From Flavobacteriales bacterium (lineage in GTDB: Bacteria > Bacteroidota > Bacteroidia > Flavobacteriales_F > PHOS-HE28), in contig JAEUSY010000039.1 in the NCBI GenBank assembly GCA_016788295.1, positions 1 through 54,162 of the forward strand: a stretch of 54,162 nucleotides of DNA, written 5' to 3'. Of this stretch, positions 44,418 through 52,604 are shown in pieces (positions within the stretch are counted from its first letter, which is position 1; every line of letters begins with the position of its first letter). The notes beneath the pieces are model-generated. The model did no database searches, was not told the DNA's origin, and saw nothing but the letters and a program-made list of their open reading frames with translations. Position numbers and translations under genes: made by a program.

Positions 44418-45134
44418 ATGATCGCACGCATGTGGCACGTGCTCTCGGCACGCTGGTTCCGGTGGGGAGCAATTTTGTTCACCGCGCTCACCGTCATCAC
44501 CCTGTGGTGGTGCGATCGGCAGGTGAAGCAACAGACCAGCGCATTCCTGTACGACGCAGTTGATCTGGTGCCGCATGAACATGTGGGTGTCGTGCTCGGC
44601 ACATCGGAGCGCGGCCGGGGCGGTGGACCCAACCAGTATTTCGTGCGTCGTATCGAGGCCGCTGCAGCCCTATACCATGCCGGCAAGGTGGATCACTTGC
44701 TCCTGAGCGGCGACAATCGGCACATGAACTACAACGAACCCTGGGCCATGCGCAAAGCCTTGATGGCCGCGGGCGTGGACAGTTCACGGATCACGCTGGA
44801 CTTCGCCGGTTTCCGGACGCTGGATTCCATGGTGCGCGCCAAGGAGGTCTTCGGGCAGCAGCGGTTCGTTGTCATCAGTCAGCGCTTCCACAACGAGCGT
44901 GCGGTCTTCATTGCACGCGGACTGGGCATTGAGGCCATTGGCTACAACGCGCAGGATGTTGGCGCGGCATACGGACTGCGGACCAAATTGCGCGAGCGAC
45001 TGGCCCGCGTGAAGGTGTACATCGATGCGCTGCTCGGTGTGCAGCCGCACTTTCTGGGCGAACCCGTGATCATTGGTGAGCAGCGGTTCGGAGGCGCCAA
45101 AGCGCCGATGGTCCCCGAGGCACAGGCCCGCTGA
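44418..45134 (+). CDS. SanA/YdcF-like DUF218 envelope protein
   Basis: A 238-residue protein with one N-terminal TM (about 17-35) and a DUF218 domain: HVGVVLGTSERGRGGGPNQYFVRRIEAAAALYHAGKVDHLLLSGDN, then YNEPWAMRKALMAAGV and VVISQRFHNERAVFIARG. This is the SanA (vancomycin exclusion) branch, thought to act at the envelope barrier; the biochemical role is not known. It lies just after purB and ends in a TGATCA junction where its stop abuts that of the convergent porin gene. Confidence 0.9.
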   Translation: MIARMWHVLSARWFRWGAILFTALTVITLWWCDRQVKQQTSAFLYDAVDLVPHEHVGVVLGTSERGRGGGPNQYFVRRIEAAAALYHAGKVDHLLLSGDNRHMNYNEPWAMRKALMAAGVDSSRITLDFAGFRTLDSMVRAKEVFGQQRFVVISQRFHNERAVFIARGLGIEAIGYNAQDVGAAYGLRTKLRERLARVKVYIDALLGVQPHFLGEPVIIGEQRFGGAKAPMVPEAQAR

Positions 45135-46331
45135 TCAGATCCCGAACTCCACTTGGAACATGGCGGTCCAGGAGCTTCCCGGCGAATCCAGTTCCATGTG
45201 GCGCTGCTGCCAGCGATAACCGCCGTACAACTGGAGCTTGATGCGGTGTCCATTAAGGTACTTCGTGGAGCCGAGCAGGATCTCCTCGGTGGTCTTCACC
45301 AGGCTGCCGAGCGATGCATCGGGCACCACCTGCGTGTAACGTGAAGCGAGCTCGTACTTGCTGCGGAAAAGTTTGCTCAACTGCACATTGAAACCTGTTC
45401 CGACCTGCACGAACCGGACAGCATTGCTCTCCGACACCGTAATGGGGTCGTTGGCACTGCGGTCGAAATACTCGGCCAGAATGCCCCACCCTTGGTGCTT
45501 CAGCATCATATCAGCAATGAAGGTGGTCATGCTCCGGTCATCGTACAGCGTGGGGCCCAATTGTCCTCCGGTGCGATAGGCGCGATCGTTGTAGCTGTAC
45601 GTTCCGGCCAAGCTCAATTTGGGGCGAGGCTCGAATTCCAGATCACCTTCTGAATAGTCTCCGCTCTTGGTGAACTTCCCCATAGGCAACCACTCCAACC
45701 GGCCCGTGTAGCACATGCCCGGATCACTCGGAGGCGCACCTCGGCCGTCGCCGGAAGTGAGTGCGCCCTTCAACTGGAATTCCTGCGATCCCGCTGGCAG
45801 TGTCCAATAGGCGAACACACCGAAATCGCGGTCCAACGTATATGCCGCGTTGGCAAGGGACCGATCAGGGAACTGCAGGTTGCCCGACGAGATCACGCGC
45901 TGACGGTTTCCCGGCAGCTTGCTCTGGCCGAAACCCAAATAAAACCGCTTGTTCAGGTGGTAGTACACCATGGCATCACGAATGATCTGCGGCGAGCCTG
46001 ACTCCAGATCGATATCCGAACCAGCGAACGACAACTGGATGTAATACTGGAACCTACGCTCCAGCACGAACCCATCAAAACGCAATCGAAGACGACGCAC
46101 CCTGGCATCCACCCTTGCAATATCCAGATCATCGCCGCCCTCGGTGGTCAACCCCATCCGGCTCTGCATCCGGAAGCGCAGGTTCATGAGGAACAGCGAG
46201 TCCTTGCGGATGCTCACGCCATCCTTGACCTCAAGGAGCGCACGTTCATCCACTTCGGTCTGGGCGCGTACAACGCCCGTGAGGCTCAACAGCATCGCTG
46301 CCAGCCCCCCAATGATCAGGTTACGGTACAT
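45135..46331 (-). CDS. OprP/OprO-type outer-membrane porin
   Basis: A 398-residue barrel of the phosphate-selective porin O/P family. Signal peptide at about 1-23. Repeated amphipathic strands: MNLRFRMQSRMGLTTE, VRRLRLRFDGFVLERRFQYYIQLSFAG, FGQSKLPGNRQRVISSGNLQF (the conserved FGQ.K.P...QR motif), and a terminal strand ending in FEFGI-like aromatic residues (MFQVEFGI). Selectivity for phosphate or pyrophosphate is not established. No phosphate-transport genes are near. Stop abuts the convergent SanA-like gene with zero spacing. Confidence 0.9.
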   Translation of the reverse strand: MYRNLIIGGLAAMLLSLTGVVRAQTEVDERALLEVKDGVSIRKDSLFLMNLRFRMQSRMGLTTEGGDDLDIARVDARVRRLRLRFDGFVLERRFQYYIQLSFAGSDIDLESGSPQIIRDAMVYYHLNKRFYLGFGQSKLPGNRQRVISSGNLQFPDRSLANAAYTLDRDFGVFAYWTLPAGSQEFQLKGALTSGDGRGAPPSDPGMCYTGRLEWLPMGKFTKSGDYSEGDLEFEPRPKLSLAGTYSYNDRAYRTGGQLGPTLYDDRSMTTFIADMMLKHQGWGILAEYFDRSANDPITVSESNAVRFVQVGTGFNVQLSKLFRSKYELASRYTQVVPDASLGSLVKTTEEILLGSTKYLNGHRIKLQLYGGYRWQQRHMELDSPGSSWTAMFQVEFGI

Positions 46332-46362
46332 CGCGCGGTAAATCTGTGAAGACTTTTCCAGA

Positions 46363-46845
46363 TCAGCGCGCTGTCAGGGATCGCTGAAAGACGACCAGGT
46401 CATTCGCCGGAATGGCATCCACTCCCAGGAAGCGCATCTGCGAGATCAACTGCCCTCGATGCTGGGTGCTGTGGTTCAGGCAATGCAGCACCATCTGCCA
46501 TACGGCTTGATCGTGCGCATTCCCTTTCAGATCACGGTAGGTGGCGAGCACTTGCATCCGATGCTCATCCAGCGCAAGCACCATATCGCGGAAGCGCTCG
46601 TTGATGGGCAGCAGTGATGCGATCGAACGGTCGGAAGAAGCAGGCCATGTTGTTGCATGACCTGTTATCCGCCCCCACCACGTGTTCTCCGCATCACGAA
46701 TGTGGAGCAAGGTGGCGCGCATGGTGGGGAAACTACCTCCGGCATCACGGTCCAGCCATTCATCCGGCACCTGTAGTAGCCGTTGCACGTACCGTGTATT
46801 GGCCCATAGATCGTACGCGGTGAATTGATCGAGCAGTTCCTTCAT
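46363..46845 (-). CDS. DinB-family protein
   Basis: A 160-residue four-helix DinB protein, distinct from the one at 12072. Marks: LLDQFTAYDLWANTRYVQRLL, LLHIRDAENTWWGRI with the first His, and VLHCLNHSTQHRGQLISQMR with the HxxxHR metal pair. This is the common Bacteroidota DinB form. The ATG at 46845 is preferred over an upstream start at 46893, which would add 16 residues before the first helix. Divergent from the hypothetical gene at 46940. Substrate unknown. Confidence 0.9.
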   Translation of the reverse strand: MKELLDQFTAYDLWANTRYVQRLLQVPDEWLDRDAGGSFPTMRATLLHIRDAENTWWGRITGHATTWPASSDRSIASLLPINERFRDMVLALDEHRMQVLATYRDLKGNAHDQAVWQMVLHCLNHSTQHRGQLISQMRFLGVDAIPANDLVVFQRSLTAR

Positions 46846-46939
46846 GTCGGCGGGGGTGGATAACCTTGTTAAAAATAGGTGACCTACCTCCATCGATCAA
46901 CGGAGCCGGTCCGTCGAACTTCGCGGGGACGACGACCAC

Positions 46940-47482
46940 ATGATCGCAACACTGTTCGGAAAGAAGAAGATCACCGAGGACAAGCTCGCGAACGCGTTCA
47001 TCAACGCGATGCTGGAGCTTACGGCCGAAGGCTTCCCCACGGTCGCTGCCGAACTGAACGAATCACCCGAGTTCGAAGTATCACCGGCCATCAAGGACGA
47101 TGACGATATCGCCTTCGCCCTGATCGTACTGGCGGCCAACCTCACCGAGATGCAGCGCATACTGGGCCCCGGCCTGGACAAACGCATGTTCGCTCTCTCC
47201 ATTTCCAAGTTCGCGCAGGCCATTGATGGCGACGCCACCACCGTGGAACGCCGCGTGAAGGAGATCCAAGGCCGCATGGACCGCTTGAACTTCCCCAGCA
47301 AGAACACGGTGTACGCCATGGGCAAAGTGCTGTTCCACGAGTACGACCTGTTCTGTTTCCAGGACAGTTATTTCCGCGAGATGCGCGCCCCGAACCCCAT
47401 CATCCTCAAACGGCTGAACAGCCTGATGGGCTACTTCATTTGGAGCTGGTCCGAAGTGGTGGAGCAGTACCGTGTGGTCTGA
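46940..47482 (+). CDS. conserved hypothetical protein
   Basis: A 180-residue soluble, mostly helical protein that I do not recognise. It begins MIATLFGKKKITEDKLANAF, has an acidic central part (SPEFEVSPAIKDDDDIAFAL), helices EMQRILGPGLDKRMFALSI and VERRVKEIQGRMDRL, and an aromatic C-terminus with GYFIWSWSEVVEQY. No signal peptide or membrane helix. GC-rich codon use like the core genes suggests a resident gene. Divergent from DinB, convergent with lhgO (17 bp). Confidence 0.75.
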   Translation: MIATLFGKKKITEDKLANAFINAMLELTAEGFPTVAAELNESPEFEVSPAIKDDDDIAFALIVLAANLTEMQRILGPGLDKRMFALSISKFAQAIDGDATTVERRVKEIQGRMDRLNFPSKNTVYAMGKVLFHEYDLFCFQDSYFREMRAPNPIILKRLNSLMGYFIWSWSEVVEQYRVV

Positions 47483-47499
47483 CCACTTCTGCTACCCGC

Positions 47500-48738
47500 T
47501 TAGTTCGTTGTGAGCTCGCCAATGCGCAGCTGCTCTACGGCCATGTCCACGATCTGCTCGCCAATGGCCAGCGCTGCGGTGGCGGCCGGCGAAGGCGCGT
47601 TGAGCACATGGATGTGGTTGCCGCGACGCTCGATGCGGAAGTCGTCAACCATGTTGCCATCGGTTCCTAAGAGCATGGCCCTAACACCTGCACGACCGGG
47701 CACGATATCGTCCATGGTGAGCGAGGGCACAAGGCGCTGAAGGGTCTTTAGGAAAAGACGCTTGCTGAAGGCGCGGCGATACTCGTTGATGCCATAGCCC
47801 ATGTTGCGGAAGAAGAGCTTCCAGGTGCCGCCGTACGTCAGTGCATCAGCGGTATCGCGCAGATCGAAGTCGGTCTTGCCGTAGCCTTCGCGTTTGAATG
47901 TGAACACCGCGTTGGGACCGCACTCAATGCTGCCATCGGTCATCCGTGTGAAGTGTACGCCGAGGAACGGGAATCGCGGGTCGGGCACCGGGTAGATCAG
48001 GTGCTTCACCTTGTGGCGGCCCTGTTCGCTCAGTTCATAGTAATCGCCGCGGAAGCCCACAATGCGTTCGGGGAAGGAAACACCATCGCCCTTGGCCAGT
48101 CGATCGCTCTGCAATCCACCGCAGAAGATCGCGTAGCGCGTGGAATGCTCACCCTTGCCGGTGCGCACTATGCTGCGGTCACCATCCTGCGAAATGCTGA
48201 TGAAGGCCTCGCCCAGGCTCACCCGGCTCTGCGGCTGAATGCCCAATGCCACTTCGGCCATGCGTTCGGTGGCACCCCTGAAATCGATGATGCCTGTGCA
48301 ACCAACGCGGATGCCGGCAATGCCTTCGCAATGCGGTTCGATCTCCTTGATCTGTGCGGCATCCACACGTGTCATGTCCTCGATGCCATTGGCCACGCCG
48401 GTGTTGTAGATCTTCTCCAAGCGGGGAAGTTCCTCGGCGTCGGTGGCCACGATCAACTTACCGCAGATGTCGTGCTTCACACCGTGCTGCTTGGCGAAGG
48501 CCACCAGTTCGCGCCGGCCCTTGACACAATTACGTGCCTTGAAGCTCCCGGGCTTGTAGTAGATGCCGCTGTGGATGACGCCGCTGTTGTTGCCTGTCTG
48601 GTGATCGGCCAAGGCACTCTCCTTCTCCAACAATAGAATGCGCAGACCGGGCTGTCGCGATTGCAATTTGTACAAGGTGGCGGCACCCACAATGCCACCG
48701 CCAACGATGATGACATCCCAATCCGAAGTTGCGTGCAT
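47500..48738 (-). CDS. lhgO: L-2-hydroxyglutarate oxidase
   Basis: A 412-residue FAD-dependent oxidase of the DAO fold that oxidises L-2-hydroxyglutarate to 2-oxoglutarate and feeds electrons to the membrane quinone pool. FAD site VIIVGGGIVGAATLYKLQ at about 9-26; then LLLEKES, HQTGNNSGVIHSGIYYKPGSFKA and the family pattern LGVHFTRMTDGSIECGPNAV. Near the end GTDGNMVDDFRIE and VLNAPSPAATAALAIG match LhgO rather than glycerol-3-phosphate dehydrogenase. Same strand as the MFS gene upstream (40 bp). Confidence 0.93.
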   Translation of the reverse strand: MHATSDWDVIIVGGGIVGAATLYKLQSRQPGLRILLLEKESALADHQTGNNSGVIHSGIYYKPGSFKARNCVKGRRELVAFAKQHGVKHDICGKLIVATDAEELPRLEKIYNTGVANGIEDMTRVDAAQIKEIEPHCEGIAGIRVGCTGIIDFRGATERMAEVALGIQPQSRVSLGEAFISISQDGDRSIVRTGKGEHSTRYAIFCGGLQSDRLAKGDGVSFPERIVGFRGDYYELSEQGRHKVKHLIYPVPDPRFPFLGVHFTRMTDGSIECGPNAVFTFKREGYGKTDFDLRDTADALTYGGTWKLFFRNMGYGINEYRRAFSKRLFLKTLQRLVPSLTMDDIVPGRAGVRAMLLGTDGNMVDDFRIERRGNHIHVLNAPSPAATAALAIGEQIVDMAVEQLRIGELTTN

Positions 48739-48778
48739 GCTGGAGAACTAAGCGCCACGAAGGTACGTGGGCACCCGG

Positions 48779-50137
48779 TCACTCGTCATGCGGCAGCACG
48801 GCCACCTCTGCGCGTGGGACCAGTGCAAGGAGGATCAACCCCACTACGAAGAAGCCGCCGATGAAGATGACCGTGTTGCGCAGATCACCGGTCACTTGGT
48901 AGACCAGACCGTAGGCAAAGGTCCCGAGCACCGTGCCCACGTAATAACTCACGTCGTAGAAGGAGAAGTACGAGGCGTGATCCAGGGTATCGGGGAGGAA
49001 CTTGGCGTATGTGCTGCGCGAAAGCGCCTGGCTTCCCCCCATGACCAAGCCCACGCCACAGGCGAGCAGGTAGAACTCCCATGCCCAGTGGATGCCGTAT
49101 GCTGAAACGCAGAGCAGGATCCACACACCACAGCCGATGGTCAATGCCGCAAGATTGCCCCAGGCCTTGCTCATCCGCACAAAGAGCAAGGCCCCCAGAA
49201 TGGCCACCAACTGAATGAGCAGGATACTGATGATGAGGCTTTGGTCGCTGATGGGCACCACGGCACCCAACGCATCATGGTCCTGGACCTCTTCCTTGGC
49301 ATAGGTCACCGCCAAGTACATGATCGTCTGGATGCCCATGTTAAAAACGAAGAAGGCCATGAGGTAGCCCTTCAACCGGCGGGTCGAGCGCAATTGGCGC
49401 CACACCTTGCGCAGCTCGCGATAGCCGCTGGACCAAACGTCCCCTGTGGCCTTCAGACCGTAGGGATTATCGGGCAGCACACGGAACGCGAGCTGGGCAA
49501 AGCCTGCCCACCAAAGGCCCACGGTGAGGAAGGTGATGCGTGCGGGCAGGCCGTCGCGATCGGGTATTCCGAGCAAGGTGGTCTCTCCACCGTCCAGGTT
49601 CGTTACCATCAGCAGGTTGAGCACGAGGAGGATCACGCTGCCGATATAACCCATGGTATAGCCCCGGGCACTGATCCGGTCATGGTCCTCGGGAGCAGCG
49701 ATCTCAGGCAGGAAGGCATCATAGAAAATGAGGCTCCCACTGAAACCCACACAGGCCATCATCAGCAGGAAAAGACCGATCCACAGTTGCTCCAGACCGA
49801 AGAAGAACAGACCCGCGCAGGAGGCCGCACCCAGATAACAGAAGCCTTTGAGGAAGGATAGCTTCTTGCCTGTATGATCGGCGATCCCGCTCAGCAAGGG
49901 CGAGGTGAGCGCGACAATGAGAAAGCCCGCAGACAGCGCGTACGAGTAGAGGGATTGCGCCGGGATTCCGTACCGCTGCAACACCAGGTCCGTGGTACCC
50001 TCATGCGTAATGGCCAGGTAAAAGACCGGAAAAACGGCCGTAGTAATGGTGAGCGAATAGACCGAGTTGGCCCAGTCGTAAATGGTCCACCCGCGAATGA
50101 TGCGGCGGTCGCCCTTCGGCAGGCTCGACTTCGTCAT
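48779..50137 (-). CDS. MFS transporter, UMF1/Atg22-like
   Basis: A 452-residue 12-TM permease. N-terminus RGWTIYDWANSVYSLTITTAVFPVFY is the Atg22/UMF1 signature. A loop between TM6 and TM7 follows (YRELRKVWRQLRSTRRLKGYLMAFF). The second half has GGSQALSRSTYAKFLPDTLDHASYFSFYDV, also conserved in this family. Yeast Atg22 effluxes amino acids from the vacuole; the bacterial substrate is unknown. GAAAGGTA at 50144-50151 is a -7 box on its strand, 6 nt before the ATG. Confidence 0.92.
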   Translation of the reverse strand: MTKSSLPKGDRRIIRGWTIYDWANSVYSLTITTAVFPVFYLAITHEGTTDLVLQRYGIPAQSLYSYALSAGFLIVALTSPLLSGIADHTGKKLSFLKGFCYLGAASCAGLFFFGLEQLWIGLFLLMMACVGFSGSLIFYDAFLPEIAAPEDHDRISARGYTMGYIGSVILLVLNLLMVTNLDGGETTLLGIPDRDGLPARITFLTVGLWWAGFAQLAFRVLPDNPYGLKATGDVWSSGYRELRKVWRQLRSTRRLKGYLMAFFVFNMGIQTIMYLAVTYAKEEVQDHDALGAVVPISDQSLIISILLIQLVAILGALLFVRMSKAWGNLAALTIGCGVWILLCVSAYGIHWAWEFYLLACGVGLVMGGSQALSRSTYAKFLPDTLDHASYFSFYDVSYYVGTVLGTFAYGLVYQVTGDLRNTVIFIGGFFVVGLILLALVPRAEVAVLPHDE

Positions 50138-50143
50138 GTCGGG

Positions 50144-50151
50144 GAAAGGTA
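50144..50151 (-). promoter_or_regulatory. -7 box TACCTTTC of the MFS transporter gene
   Basis: The box ends 6 nt before the ATG at 50137. One mismatch from TAnnTTTG; near-leaderless mRNA predicted. Confidence 0.45.
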
Positions 50152-50168
50152 AGGGTGCATTATGAATG

Positions 50169-50195
50169 CGGAAGGCGCCACGAGGGCGCCTTCCG
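50169..50195 (-). terminator. hairpin terminator after the OmpA-family gene
   Basis: An 11-bp perfect stem CGGAAGGCGCC / GGCGCCTTCCG with loop acgag, 22 bp after the OmpA-family stop. No T run. Confidence 0.55.
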
Positions 50196-50216
50196 AAAGA
50201 AGATGGGGTACGGGCC

Positions 50217-51377
50217 TTAGTTCAGGTCGATCTCCACACGCCGGTTCTTGCTCATGCCTACATCCGTTCCGGAAGCATCGGCAGGCTCGTCGGCACCTTT
50301 TCCGACCACGGTAATGCGGCCAGCGTCCACACCAGCCTCCACAAGTGCATCGCGCAGGGCTTCTGCGCGCTCTTTGCCAAGTTCGGTAAGATCAGGGCGA
50401 ACGCGTGCGCGGTCCATTTCCGTCACATCAATATGGCCTGTGAGACGCACTTTAATGGTGGGGTCGGCCTTGAGGTCTGTGACCAGCTCATTGAACCATG
50501 AATCCATGGAAGGATCCATGACACGCTGGAAGCGCTTGTAGTAGAACACCTGCGCATCCACTCGCTGGGCAGGTTTCAGGCTTGGGTTTACCGCACCCTT
50601 CCGGCCAAAGATGAATTCGCTCTCTGCATCCTTCAGCTGCTCGCACGTGCATGCACCACGGTCCTTGATCGGGTAGACTTCCACGTTATCGATGTAGTAA
50701 TAGGCCGAGTTCACCTGCATACGGCTCTCGCCCCGGGGGCGCTTGACCTTTTCGTTGAGGGTCTTCTCGGTGGCGGCGAAGTTGCCGATGATCAGGTAGT
50801 GCTCCGAGCCCTTGGCCTGGTAAACACCACATACGCCCTGCCAGCTGCTCATATCCTTATGCACCTTTTCACGGGCCGCAGGCACACTGATGTTGTAGGT
50901 CAGGCTGGCGTCGTCGCTCTTCACGACCTTTTGATTACCTAGCCATACACCCAGCTCTGCCACGCCATACTTGCTCAGATCGCCCAAAGTGACATAGAAG
51001 CGAACGCAATAGAGGGAGTCCTTCTTCATGCGTTGCTTCATCTGGGTCTGTAGGTAGGTACGGGGCTCCTGGTTCTGGTAGCTCCACGCACGGATCCCGG
51101 CGTAATTCGATCCGCTCAATGCCATTTGGTCACCGGCCAGGTTCTTGGGTGCGGAGACGTTGCTCTCCTTGGGGGCCATCTCGCTGAAGAGATCGGCCTT
51201 TTTCTCGGTGGGCGAGGACCAGCCGGCAGCGAGTTCAATGGCACCAGGGCGCTTCAGCTTCTTGGTCTCCACCTTTTCAAAATCGCCGTTCACCACCCAG
51301 GATCGTGTCGAGTCGATCTGCTGGGCGTAAGAGGCGGTGATACCGATCAAGGCCAGGGTACAAATGAGTATGCGCAT
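50217..51377 (-). CDS. OmpA-family outer-membrane protein
   Basis: A 386-residue exported protein. Signal peptide at about 1-19 (LICTLALIGITASYAQ). The central part (about 20-255) is a beta-rich domain starting WVVNGDFEKVE, resembling carbohydrate-binding-like N-terminal domains of Bacteroidota OmpA proteins. The C-terminal OmpA domain (about 280-386) has VRLTGHIDVTE, LGKERAEALRDALVEAGV and SKNRRVEIDL, the residues that bind diaminopimelate in peptidoglycan. Role: anchoring the outer membrane to the wall. The ATG at 51377 is chosen because the signal peptide begins there; a start at 51416 would add 13 residues. Confidence 0.9.
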   Translation of the reverse strand: MRILICTLALIGITASYAQQIDSTRSWVVNGDFEKVETKKLKRPGAIELAAGWSSPTEKKADLFSEMAPKESNVSAPKNLAGDQMALSGSNYAGIRAWSYQNQEPRTYLQTQMKQRMKKDSLYCVRFYVTLGDLSKYGVAELGVWLGNQKVVKSDDASLTYNISVPAAREKVHKDMSSWQGVCGVYQAKGSEHYLIIGNFAATEKTLNEKVKRPRGESRMQVNSAYYYIDNVEVYPIKDRGACTCEQLKDAESEFIFGRKGAVNPSLKPAQRVDAQVFYYKRFQRVMDPSMDSWFNELVTDLKADPTIKVRLTGHIDVTEMDRARVRPDLTELGKERAEALRDALVEAGVDAGRITVVGKGADEPADASGTDVGMSKNRRVEIDLN

Positions 51378-51534
51378 TGGAGCGGAGATGGTTCGACAGT
51401 TAGTGGGGTTCGCCATGCTGGAAACCAGCGAAGCGCTGGCAAGTTAAGTGTCGCCCTGCTAACACCAACTTCATGCCATTGGTGTCGGGCCCAATGATGA
51501 ACATGCTATTGCGACCATGTGATCCTGATACCAC

Positions 51535-51568
51535 AAAAAGCGAGGCCCGTGCTTTCGCACGGGCCTCG
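51535..51568 (-). terminator. Rho-independent terminator of the beta-barrel gene
   Basis: A 12-bp perfect stem CGAGGCCCGTGC (51541-51552) / GCACGGGCCTCG (51557-51568), loop of four. On the minus strand a CTTTTT run follows. Textbook form. Confidence 0.9.
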
Positions 51569-51592
51569 TTATCGGAGTTTGTAAGCCGAGGC

Positions 51593-52288
51593 TTAGAAGC
51601 GCCAGCCGAGACGCAGACCGGCAGTAGCACCGAAGCCCGAAGAGCTGGACTTCTGCTCGGGGGTCGTGCCCGTGCTGGTGTCGCCGTCGATGGTCACAGT
51701 GGCGTCGCCTTCCTTCTGGGTGGTGGTGGTGCTTGCCCAGCCGAACTCACCGCCAACGAAGAGGTTCTCGGCCACGTAGAAATCCATACCGGCAAGCAGA
51801 GCGAAGCCGAAAGATCCCACAGGGCTGTTCACTTCTGCGGTCACGCCTTCAGCGTATCCACCGCCATCACCGAAATCAGCGTAGTTGTCCCAGGTCTCGG
51901 TGGTCTTACCGCTACCGAAGGCGATCGCCAGACCCAAGTAAGGGCTCAGACGGTCGGTACCTGCGAAGTGGTATTCGATACCAGGAGCAACATTGAAGTT
52001 GGAGGTCTTCACCTCGCGCGATCCGGTAGCACCGGTACCGTCGCCGTTCTCGGTCACGTTCTCCGTGGTCTTGGAACCACCGAAGCCCAGACCGAAACGG
52101 ATGGCCAGGTTCTCGGACAGGAAGTAACGATACTTCAGAGCAGGGCTCACAACAGTGCTACCCTCGCCAGCGAGGTTCACCTGCACCTCCAGCGAGCTGG
52201 GGCTGCCTTCGGTAGGCTTCTGGGCCATGGCCAACGTAGTGGCACCGGCCAGCACAACGGTCATCAGTACTTTCTTGTTCATGTTCAT
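51593..52288 (-). CDS. outer-membrane beta-barrel protein
   Basis: A 231-residue protein with a signal peptide (about 1-23, KVLMTVVLAGATTLAMAQ) and an OmpW/OmpX-like small barrel: YRYFLSENLAIRFGLGFGG, FNVAPGIEYHFAGTDRLSPYLGLAIAFG, FGFALLAGMDFYVAENLFVGGEFGW, and a last strand ending in Phe (AGLRLGWRF), which is the usual barrel-assembly signal. Loops are rich in Thr, Gly and Asp, so they are probably surface exposed and variable. Function unknown. It is a monocistronic unit with its own full promoter and strong terminator, which suggests high expression. Confidence 0.9.
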   Translation of the reverse strand: MNMNKKVLMTVVLAGATTLAMAQKPTEGSPSSLEVQVNLAGEGSTVVSPALKYRYFLSENLAIRFGLGFGGSKTTENVTENGDGTGATGSREVKTSNFNVAPGIEYHFAGTDRLSPYLGLAIAFGSGKTTETWDNYADFGDGGGYAEGVTAEVNSPVGSFGFALLAGMDFYVAENLFVGGEFGWASTTTTQKEGDATVTIDGDTSTGTTPEQKSSSSGFGATAGLRLGWRF

Positions 52289-52307
52289 GGTTGCTTGGTT
52301 TGCGGGC

Positions 52308-52340
52308 CGAAGGTAGAAGGATCTCTTAATCTCCGCCAAA
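52308..52340 (-). promoter_or_regulatory. promoter of the beta-barrel gene, with -33 and -7
   Basis: Minus strand: TTTG (52340-52337), 21-nt spacer, TACCTTCG (52315-52308). The clearest protein-gene promoter in the window. Leader of about 15 nt. Confidence 0.65.
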
Positions 52341-52554
52341 TCGACCCTGTTAATTATTGGTTCGCGACTTGTTAACAACTTGCATGCCAGCGGACTTACA
52401 GGCCTAACCATCCATCCCTGTACATGCAGCTTTGAAGGCCGGGGGCCGCCTTTGCAATCATCGTGCCATTCGCCTTGTTCGTCGACCCGGATCGCGAGCA
52501 TGTCGCCTTGTAGGTCATCATGCGACAAACCATTAGCCCCCCATTCATGCACGA

Positions 52555-52583
52555 AGCCCTGCATTCACACGGAATGCAGGGCT
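52555..52583 (-). terminator. hairpin after the aconitase gene
   Basis: A 12-bp perfect stem AGCCCTGCATTC (52555-52566) / GAATGCAGGGCT (52572-52583), 21 bp after the aconitase stop. No T run, so a Rho-independent function is not certain. The rest of 52341-52554 shows nothing recognisable. Confidence 0.55.
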
Positions 52584-52604
52584 CCACATGGGCGTATAAC
52601 TTGT

